Source: Anaeramoeba flamelloides (lineage: Eukaryota > Metamonada > Anaeramoebidae). Taken from it: a stretch of DNA of 64,000 bases. The DNA is taken from positions 21,638,001 to 21,702,000 of the forward strand of contig JANTQA010000023.1 of the NCBI GenBank assembly GCA_027625915.1, given 5' to 3'. Shown here piece by piece: positions 55,829 to 64,000 of this stretch. Each line of letters opens with the position of its first letter. The stretch's first letter is position 1. The notes below the pieces were generated by a model that worked only from the letters and a program-made list of their open reading frames with translations, made no database searches and was not told the DNA's origin. The translations under genes were made by a program, and so were the position numbers.

Positions 55829-56965
55829 AAACACTATTCCAAAAATTTGTGTACACCCAAAACCAAAAACAGGCAAATAAAAACCCAATTTAATATAAAC
55901 TCCATTTCAATCAAAGGGACCCAGCCAAAAATTAAAAATTCACTTTTTTTTTTAAGAATCGGCAAAACGAAGATTGTTTAGGAATAAGAACAATAATAAT
56001 TTTTGAATTAGAGTTGAGGCACATAAAAGTAATACCTAGATTAACCTTAAATTTCAAAAAAAAAAAATAAAAAATGTTTAAAATATTTTTTTGGGCATCT
56101 TTAATTGGGATTTTTAGTATAAAATTTCTCAATTTATTTGGAAAATTAAAATTGTTGACAATAAGGTTTTTTAATTTTAAATGTATGAATTTTAAGTAAT
56201 TATAAAGCCATAATTCTCTTAATGTTAATTCGGAGTTTCAAACATTTTTTTTTTCAAATTTAATTTTGAAAAAATAAAAAAGAAGAAGAAAAAAAGAAAA
56301 GAAAAAAATTGATACAAAAGAATAAGGAAAATAAAAAAAAAAAAAAAAAAAAGCAAAAAGCAAAAAACAAAAGAAAATTTTGGAAATGAGAAAAAATGAT
56401 CATATTTAAAAAATGAAATTTTATTTTGAGAAGAATAATGAATTAACATCATAGAACATGTTTTATTTCTTGGTTAAAATTGGTCCCCTTTGACTGAAAA
56501 AGAGTTTAATACACCATACGTAAATATAACAAATGACATTTAAGTTACCCAGTATTACTGTTTTATAAGTAATCATTTTAATACAAAGAAAATAAAAAAA
56601 CAATAAAACGAAAAAATAAAGTTGGTGTGTCCACAATAATAAAACAAGCTGACCAAAAAATATATTGGTAAATTTTATGAAATTACACTAATAATTGTTG
56701 ATCGATCAAATGATAAGATACCTTCGGCCCTCTGTATGTGATTTTTCTATTTAACAAACTCAATAACAAAATATCTATCAACCCTTGAAAAAAATTTTCA
56801 GATCTAACCAAACAGATTAAGTAACTGGAAAAAAGAAAATGAAAACCAAAAAAAAAGACAAAAAATAAATAGTTAATAAAATCAAAATTATTACCAAATT
56901 GAATTTAAAGTGTCGTATTTTTATTCTTTCAACTGTTTAAATATATCATTTTTTTTATGAACCTA
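55829..56965 (-). mobile_element. R2 element interrupted by another TIR element
   Basis: The left part 55829-55900 (ATTCCAAAAATTTGTGTACA) and the right part from about 56536 to 56965 together make one R2 copy in inverse orientation, including TTGTTGATCGATCAAATGAT. The break holds the element at 55911-56500. Confidence 0.65.
55911..56500. mobile_element. Unclassified TIR element nested in R2
   Basis: Imperfect inverted ends: TCAAAGGGACCCAGCCAAAA at the left and TTGGTCCCCTTTGA at the right. The interior is A/T homopolymer-rich and has no believable frame. Only one copy seen. Confidence 0.45.
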
Positions 56966-56969
56966 GTAA

Positions 56970-58277
56970 TAAACCTATCCAAAGTCCATTAACTGGGATT
57001 TTACCTATAGAACACTTAAAAAAAATTATGATTGCATAAGTTGATCAACCTCCTTTGAAAAAAATTGAGTTTTATAGAGTTTTGCTATTAATTTGGAAAA
57101 TGATAATTTTTATTCTTGTTCTTTGATGGATTGTATAATTTTTTGAACAAGTGTAATTTTATTTATCATTGTTCTAATAAATGGCGAGTAATAATTTTAA
57201 AAAGTTTAATTCAAAAAAAAAAAAAAAAATGTGATTTCAAATAAAAGAAAATACAGAACAATTTTCCTAATATCAACAATTAAAAATCTAGTCTGGATTT
57301 TTTTCCAGGTACATTATTTTTTTTTACTAATATACAACACCATAAAAAAAGTAAATACTATTTTTTTTTTATGGGATTGTCAGAATGAAATTATTTCAAA
57401 GTTTTCAAATTAAAAAAAATTGTAAACTTTTTATAAAAAGGGTGTTTCTTTTCAGGATCTAACCTCTAAATCAGATTTAATAATCGATTACACACTCAAT
57501 TACAATAAAGAACTTTATTAAAGTTATAATTAGGGTAAAATTTTCACTTTTATGGATATAAAACCCACATAAAGTTTTAAAAAAAGTCCTCTATTTTCAA
57601 CAGACTGTTATAGATTTAAAGAGTTTTCAAAAATTATGTAAAATTTATTTAATTTTTTGAATTTCATTAAAAACTCAACTTTTTAACCAGAAATTGGTTA
57701 ATTCAAATTATGGAATTTCATGAAAAATGTAAAACAAACACTTCTTTCAAGATACTAATTTTTAGTTTACATATTATTATTTAACTAATAGTATTTTATT
57801 ATGATGAATTTGCAAGATTTTTAAAAGGGAATAAAGGAATTTTGGATTAAATTTCTCCACTTTTTTATAGTTAGATCAAATGATGATAATATTTTATAAA
57901 GTACACTATCAAAAAATCCAAATAATAGAATTTTTTTTTTCAAATTGCTTTTCTTATTCAAAAGAACAGACGAAAAACCCAAAGAAATTCATATTTTCAT
58001 ATATTTTTAACGCCATAAATTCCATATCTTTCTTTTACTTGAGATGTTAAAATTTATATCTTATTCAAGTGCTATTTAAAGCTAAAAAATTGTCTAGACA
58101 ACTTATAATAAAATATCTCCAAATATTGATGCTTGTTTTTTTATTACTCTTTTAAGTTTATTATTTTTTTTTTTTTGATTTTTTAGTTTTTAATTTACAA
58201 TTTTATATCTTTTGATTGAATCTGAAAATTAACAAAAAAAAGAACGATTAATTATTCTCAAAAATCAAATAAAGTTT
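56970..58277. other. AT-rich spacer, nothing recognised
   Basis: No supported gene. The frame at 57231-57413 has no proper start and little coding character. Confidence 0.4.
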
Positions 58278-58512
58278 TCAGTTAATGTCCAGAGTTCCCA
58301 AAAATGATTCAATTTTTGAAATTTTTAGAATTTCTATAATTAAAATTTCGAATCTTAATATTAAAATGATTCCATTGGAACCAATTTTTATCAAACATTT
58401 TTCATGTGTTAAAGTCCCTTTGAAGTATAATTTTTCAAAAACTTTAAAAATTATTTTATTCTGATTCCAGGGAATCAAAAATTGAATTTTTATTTGGTAC
58501 CAAAACTCTAGT
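58278..58512 (-). other. Probable terminal exon of an unknown gene
   Basis: Follows a textbook acceptor (T19 then ACTAG). Reads FWYQIKIQFLIPWNQNK, then ...ENFEKLY-like beta-rich sequence with KGTLTHEKCLIKIGSNGIIL, to TGA. Alternating hydrophobic strands resemble a PH- or FERM-like sandwich. An upstream piece at about 58620-58560 (FNHLFFNPEVFKFISDKK) may be the preceding exon. Not assigned. Confidence 0.35.
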
Positions 58513-58969
58513 AAAAAAAAAAAAAAAAAGAATCTTTTGATTCTATTTCAAAGTAAAAAAATTTTCTTATCAGAAATAAACTTAAAAACTTCAGGGTTGA
58601 AGAAAAGATGATTAAAACTAAAATCCCAAGAAGAAAAATCTCAAATATTTATTTTTTTGAGAAATATTAAATTCTTTTTAAAAATAAAAAAAAAAAAAAT
58701 TATTAATTATTAAATTTTGAGAATGATGTGATTGTATGAAAAACCGAATGTAAACAAGAAATGAGTTGAAACTAACCATTGAAATAAAAAATGAATCATT
58801 TGATTCCAAAAAACCAAAATTAGAAATATTTGAGTTTTTTTCAAAAAAGACTAAAAATTTGAACTCTGTTTATGGTTACAAAATATTGAAATCGATCACG
58901 AAAAAAAAGAGTTTAGTCCATAAAAATGAATTGAAAAATCGTCTCAACAAGAGCGATTTATGATAGTTA

Positions 58970-59918
58970 TTTTTAGAAATTTAAAAGATTTTTTAGGAAA
59001 AATAAACCATTAATTTTTCAGATCTTACAATCAATAGCTTGTAATCGAAGGCACAATAGTTTAACAATACAGGTTAATAATCTAAGTGTTTAAATGATAT
59101 TACAAAAGTCCACTCATGGACACTAGTAAACTGATACCTTAAAAATGTGAAATTTGCACTTTAAAAATTGCTTTTTGAATTGATTTTTTTCGTTCCAATA
59201 AATCTTGTGAAAACGAAAAATAGATCTTATTTTGGCAAAACAGATCGATTCAAATCGAAAATAACAGAGAATTTATAAAAACATTTTAAGAGAACGATTA
59301 CAGCCATTCTAATAATTTCTATTTTCTATTTTCTCTCAAGAAATTTGTACAAAGCCAAACGTTTCGTTTTGAATTTGTTAGATTTTTATTAAAGTTGTTT
59401 TAATAAAGGGATCCAAATAAAGTTTTAAATCTCTCACGAAAATAGCTCTATTGAATTTTAACAGCTATTTGTGAGAACCTTCAAAAAGCTTAATTTGTAA
59501 CACTTTTTCAAAAACCACTAAAATGTAAAGAATGTCTTTGGTTCAAATCAAGGTTGGTGTAGATTTGGTGATTGCTTTCGAAAAATAATTTGAAGTAATT
59601 TGTTTGGACAAATTGTTCATAAAAATCTGTTTGTATTTTAGAAAAGAAATGTAAAATGTTAAATTGAGGTAAAAAAAGAAAAGAAAAGAAAAGAAATTAA
59701 AAAAAAAAAAAAAAAAAGCAAAAAAAAAAAAATGAAGAGAAAAGAAAAAGCTTTTTGATTCCTTAGTTTATTTTTTTTTTTTTTATCTAGAAAAGTTGTC
59801 TGTTATTGACAACGACTTTTTGTAAAGTTTTGTTTCTAACAATCCAAAAAATGAAAGATCCCCTAAGGTGAAGTTGAACACCAATCACATAGGCAGGAAT
59901 TTGTAAACAAAGGGGTGT
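58970..59918. other. Spacer downstream of eL39
   Basis: AT-rich, with a purine-rich A/G tract at about 59670-59750. No gene supported. Confidence 0.4.
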
Positions 59919-60348
59919 TTAGAATTTTAATTTTGTTGATCTCCAGTTTCTTCTTTTTTTGTTATAACTATTACGAATTCAGGACAAATATATTAATTTT
60001 AAAAAAGGATTGGGTTGGTTGTTTTTAATTTTCTTTAAAAAAAAAGCAAATCAAAAAGATTTTTTTTTGAAAAAAAAAAGAAAAAAAAAAAATTTATTGC
60101 TTACCGAATTTTGGTTCCATTTTTAAGTCTATACCAATAAGGGACGGTTCTGTTTTGCTTGATCTTTTTGGCAAGCTTGAGTTTTTTTCTTAAGGTTTTG
60201 TGTGCTGGCTGAAGAAAAGAAATACAAAAAGAAATACATATTTCACAAAGAGAATAAACAAAATAAAAAAAAGAAAAAAGAAAGGTCAATTAAACAAGAA
60301 ACAATTTGGAGACTGTGTTTTAGTTGATAAAAGAAACCAACTTACCAT
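59919..60348 (-). CDS. RPL39: 60S ribosomal protein eL39, three exons, 51 aa
   Basis: Exon 1 is only the start codon (60348-60346), followed by a GTAAGT donor. Exon 2 is 60208-60105, exon 3 is 59967-59919, TAA stop. Splice sites: donors GTAAGT and GTAAGC; acceptors CAG and TAATAG; introns 137 nt each. The 51-residue product has the exact eukaryotic eL39 length and pattern: [49 protein letters not shown]. eL39 lies in the wall of the ribosomal exit tunnel and is needed for normal translation (family knowledge). Divergence from the usual KRRHWRRTKL end (NWRS) is modest. A single-codon first exon is common in ribosomal protein genes and fixes the start here beyond doubt. Confidence 0.93.
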
Positions 60349-60439
60349 TTGTGTAATTTAAACAATAAATAAATTGAAAAAAAAATGAAATCTTTTTTGT
60401 TCAAGATTTTATTTTGGAACAAGTGAAAATGTGAATCTA

Positions 60440-61140
60440 ATTGCCCTAAGATTTAAATTCCCTTTGAAGAAATTTTAAGGAAAAATCAGCAATTTCAGGA
60501 TTATTAATTAATGAAGATAGTTTAAAACTATTTTGGATTAAAATTCATTCTTGTATATTTATAACTTTTAATTTATTATGAAATATTAACCTATCTTTTT
60601 CATAGGAAGGACAGACCCATAAAAAATGATCAATATTTTCTATAATTTCTTTCTGTTCTTATCTTAAACATAAAGGAAAAAATTTATTTGAATTTTTATT
60701 AATTCTATAGTAATATCTATTTAAGCAGTTAGTGAGTGTTTATGAATTTTTCCAAATTAGAAAGAGATAAATTTATTAATTTATTTGTGAATTACATAAA
60801 TATTTTTGAGATTTTTCATTATTGTAAAATATTTTTTGACCTTCCAACTTGTTGAATTCAACAACTCGTTATATGTGTATTTGTATATTTCTTTTTTTAG
60901 TCCAATAATATCTTTTGAATTCCAATTAATTTTATTATTTATTCTTTGATTAAACTTTATTAATTTTTCTAAATAAGGAAGAAGAGATAAATTTTTTAAT
61001 TTTTTTTGAATTACAGTTTTTTTTTATTTATTGAAATTACCATATCTTCAATTTTATATGTTGGTTTACAATCAACAATTGGTGACTCTATTTCTTTAAC
61101 ATTTTCCAGTAATAAAAGGATATATCACATGATTCAATTA
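60440..61140 (-). mobile_element. Decayed LINE 3' fragment
   Basis: Around 60600-60650 the minus strand reads ENIDHFLWVCPSYEKDR, the same H...CP-x-Y motif as the LINE at 34929-35456. Similarity extends upstream with many stops to about 61140. A different or older subfamily. Confidence 0.6.
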
Positions 61141-61519
61141 ATTTAAAGTTATTTTTTTTCATCAGATAAAATTACTAATTAATAACGTCATTGACCTAAT
61201 ATAAAAACTTATAATAATATATTATTTAAATTAGTATTAAGATAATTCTTATTAACCAAATACTATCCAGTTTTTAAAGGTTTCTTAAGATTTATTTATA
61301 TTAACAATTATATTTGAAATTTCTTCATTTTTAATTCCTTGATATTTATTCTTTGCTAAACCCTTTCAACAAAGTTTTACCCTTGAATTGGTTTTTATAT
61401 CTTTTGAATAATAAATTTATTTATCAGATTTATAATTTCTAGTTTAATAAATTTTTGGACCTTTAATAATGAAAATTAAATCATCTGTTAAAAAAAAAAA
61501 AGAAATAGTTGAAAAATTA

Positions 61520-62246
61520 CATTCAGTTCCTTTTTTAAGGCACAAACTTTCAACGAAATTTATGGCACAATAAAAATCTCAAATTAAGGCACACAATTCA
61601 GATTCTAAACTATATTCCAAAAATTTTGACACAGTTTAAACAGTTGAAAGAATAACAATACTACACTTTAAATTCAATTTAAAAAGAATTTTGATTTTAC
61701 AACCTATTTCATTTTTTGTCTTTTTTGTATTGTTTTCATTTCCTTTTTTGCAGTTACCTAATCGGTTTGGTTAGATCTAGGTTTTTTTTTCAATGATTGG
61801 TAGAAGGTTAGTGTTGAGTTTGTTTAATAAAAAAATCAAATACAATTGGTTGATGGTATCTTATCATTTGATCGATCAACAATTGTTGGTGAAATTTCAA
61901 CAAATTAACCAATACATTTTTTGTTCAGCTCGTTTCTTTATTTTGGACACACCAATTTTTATTTTTGAGTTTTATATTTATTTCTTTTATTTGGATTAAA
62001 ATGATTACTTAGTAAAACATTAATACTGGGTTTACTTAAATGTTGTTTTATATTAGGTTTGAAAAAAATACAATAAATTGGGCTTTATTTTGCATATTTT
62101 TGATTTTGGGTGTGTCCAAATTTTTGGAATGGGGTTTAGTAAAAATAATTGTAAAATAAAAAATTCCAAATTTTCTGCCTTCATTTGAGATTTTATTGCG
62201 CCTTAAATTTTGTTGAAAGTTTGTGTCTTAAAAGTGGAACTGACTG
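61520..62246. mobile_element. R1 hairpin element interrupted by R2
   Basis: R1 arms at 61520-61605 (CATTCAGTTCCTTTTTTAAG) and 62139-62246 (AAAAGTGGAACTGACTG). The R2 element sits between two TA dinucleotides at 61606-61607 and 62137-62138, splitting GATTCTAGTAAAA. Confidence 0.8.
61608..62136 (+). mobile_element. R2 element nested in R1 (529 bp)
   Basis: Left end AACTATATTCCAAAAATTTT, right end TTTTTGGAATGGGGTT. Very similar to the copy at 17981-18508. TA duplicated on both sides. No transposase frame. Confidence 0.8.
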
Positions 62247-62249
62247 TAC

Positions 62250-63066
62250 TTAATTTACCAAGAAAAAGTAATAATTTTAGAAAATTTATGAAAAATATAT
62301 AAAATTTAAGAATAAAATAATTATATCGTTTTGATAACTCAATTATAAATCAATCACATCAAAAAACCCTAGAAGGATAAAAAAAAAATCAGAAAATTAT
62401 CAATGACTAATAAAAATTCAACAATGCGTGCATAATATTTATTATTAAATTACTTGAAGAAACGGAAAAAAATATATCTGGATTAATAATATTTTTTTTT
62501 TCACTCTTTTAATTATAGTGTATTTTCAATTTTTAATAACTCGTTTTTCTTTTCCAACTCAAGTTTTCGAACCATAAGAACACTGATGAAAAATTTTTGT
62601 CATCAAAAATCGAATTTATATATTTATTTATATTAGATTAAATTTTTTTTTTACGATTAACCCAATTATTTAGATATTTTTATACAAAATTTTTTGATAA
62701 TTTTTTTCAATTTGATTAGAAATAATTTTAATATAGGATGTGGTTATAGATCGACTAATTTTATTTCAGTGGATTATTTTTAAGATTTTGACCCAATTCA
62801 GAAATTAAATTAATTTATCAAGAGATACATGACAATGAAGTCTGATCAAGTCTTTGAAAATTTTGAAAATTTTGAATTATTTTTTGAAATATCAAAATTC
62901 GAAAGATAGATTTTAAATCCCCAAATATTAGTTTTTGAAAATTAATTGAAAAAATATCATTATTTACAAATATCAGAAAGAATATTAAATTCGTAAATAA
63001 TCAAATTATATCTATTTTTTTTTTTTGAAAATAACTCAAAAATAAAATATCTTTATAAAAAATATA
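62250..63066. other. AT-rich spacer, nothing recognised
   Basis: Long A/T tracts only. Confidence 0.4.
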
Positions 63067-63264
63067 CAGTCAGTTTCACTTTTAAGGCACAAACTTTCAA
63101 CGAAATTTAAGGCACAAAAAAATCTCAAATTAAGGCACAAAATTTGGAATTTTTTTTTTTTACAATTTATTTTACTAGAATTTGAATTTTGTGCTTTAAT
63201 TTGAGATTTTTTTTTGTGTCTTAAATTTCGTTGAAAGTTTGTGCCTTAAAAGTGAAACTGACTG
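63067..63264. mobile_element. R1 hairpin element, best-preserved copy (198 bp)
   Basis: Near-perfect palindrome: CAGTCAGTTTCACTTTTAAG at the left and its complement CTTAAAAGTGAAACTGACTG at the right. Arms of ~85 bp, flanked by TA. CAGT ends with TA duplication fit a Tc1/mariner-type MITE. Confidence 0.85.
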
Positions 63265-63797
63265 TAGTTTTTTTATATGAAAATCTTAGTAAAGAATAAT
63301 CAGTACAACTTTTCAATTTTTTTTTTCATTTTTAGTTTTCAAAACAAATTTGAATAAATTAAAGAGACATTATCAAAATTTTGTTTTTTACAACGTTGAC
63401 TATTTTACAAATTTATAAAGAAAAACACAATTACGTTTTTTAGATTAAACTTTTTTTTTTAAATATAAATATTTTTTATATAAATTTTGAAAATTTTGTT
63501 ATTTGATCCGAAGTTTGGTTTTTTTAAAATAAATAATAAGAGAAAATCTGTAGAATTTAAATGTTACAAAACATTATTGATGAATTTATTTTTTTTTTTT
63601 TTTACATATTACAAACTTTTTCAAAGGTTAATTCACAATATCAGTTAGCGTATAGTTCTAAATATTTAGAAAAAAAAATGAAAAATGTAATTTTTTTATT
63701 TGATTTAGTAAAAGATTTTTGTTTTATGAACATGAAAAGAACAAATCAGTTAACTTCTCTCAATTTAAATGAATTTTATCGACTTATTATTATTTAT

Positions 63798-63828
<31 letters not shown>

Positions 63829-64000
63829 CAATTAAAGTAATATTCATGCTCTATAAATTAAGTGAAAAAAGGTATGATTATTTACATAAATGGTTTTTTT
63901 ATTAATTTTTTTATTCTAAACAATCACTTTATCAAAAAAAAAAGAAACTTGAACATTTTTTTCTTTTCATTTGTTATTTGCAAATTTACATTTTATTGAT
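63265..64000. other. AT-rich end of window
   Basis: The ORF at 63561-63905 begins with ATG but is dominated by Phe/Ile/Lys runs from A/T tracts and an (ATT)n repeat. I do not regard it as a supported gene. Confidence 0.35.

Noticed and set aside
56225-56452. 75-codon minus-strand ORF
   Set aside because: Made of A/T homopolymers inside the nested TIR element; no coding character.
63561-63905. 114-codon ORF with ATG
   Set aside because: Dominated by Phe/Ile runs from T tracts and an ATT repeat; codon variety is low and no domain is visible.
1-64000. CRISPR array, bacterial operon or organellar insert
   Set aside because: No regularly spaced direct repeats with unique spacers, no ribosome-binding-site-led gene clusters and no organellar genes; all recognised genes are eukaryotic nuclear types.

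Overview
The window reads as nuclear DNA of a free-living heterotrophic protist. It is extremely AT-rich (roughly a fifth G+C by eye) and full of poly-A/T tracts. Its proteins carry Asn, Lys and Glu runs, and TAA and TAG end the recognisable genes. The gene set is REM/RasGEF signalling proteins, a CC2D2-type ciliary protein, a Ulp1 SUMO protease, a heptahelical membrane protein and ribosomal protein eL39. Together with the base composition this suggests an amoeba or amoeboflagellate, perhaps an Anaeramoeba-like lineage; that placement is inference. Introns are GT-AG, AT-rich and mostly 60-400 nt, often with ACTAA(C/T) upstream of the acceptor. Several genes only become visible once introns are removed.

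Layout. 0-1.1 kb: last exon of a RasGEF gene. 1.1-4.6 kb: a small ORF and two copies of a ~520-bp TIR element. 4.7-9.7 kb: minus-strand, intron-rich coding region, possibly RhoGAP-like. 9.9-17 kb: LINE 3' tails carrying hierarchical palindromes, plus a divergent pair of intron-bearing genes (PH-domain protein, minus; unknown protein, plus). 17.7-22.8 kb: a possible exon, repeats, and a three-exon C2-domain gene with a TTAA MITE inside its second intron. 22.9-25.8 kb: a composite of LINE fragments and palindromes, then a broken or intron-split ORF. 26.9-29.3 kb: C2 + transglutaminase-like CC2D2-family gene. 30-37.9 kb: repeats, a LINE 3' end, and a 1.26-kb DNA element whose ends are packed with CGCGATA motifs. 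38-41.5 kb: a 1163-residue double REM-RasGEF protein. 42-46 kb: a foldback TTAA element next to a paralogous empty site. 46.1-46.3 kb: an extraordinary tRNA locus. 49.7-51.5 kb: Ulp1 protease, with a possible ubiquitin-fold exon just beyond. 54.1-54.9 kb: 7TM protein. 55-59 kb: nested elements. 59.9-60.3 kb: eL39 in three exons. 60.4-64 kb: LINE relic and TIR elements, one nested in another.

Most striking item. At 46143-46297 two tRNA bodies are interleaved. The 5' acceptor strand of the first pairs perfectly with the 3' acceptor strand of the second, and vice versa. The inner tRNA is therefore encoded 3'-half first (circularly permuted) and lies inside the outer one. Rejoining the inner halves gives a regular 71-nt cloverleaf.

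The recognised genes are not an operon. They are single eukaryotic genes in repeat-rich DNA. Two REM/RasGEF genes, the PH protein, the C2 proteins and the possible RhoGAP-like exons point to a rich small-GTPase and membrane-signalling repertoire. Many short coding-like stretches remain unassembled and are flagged as such.
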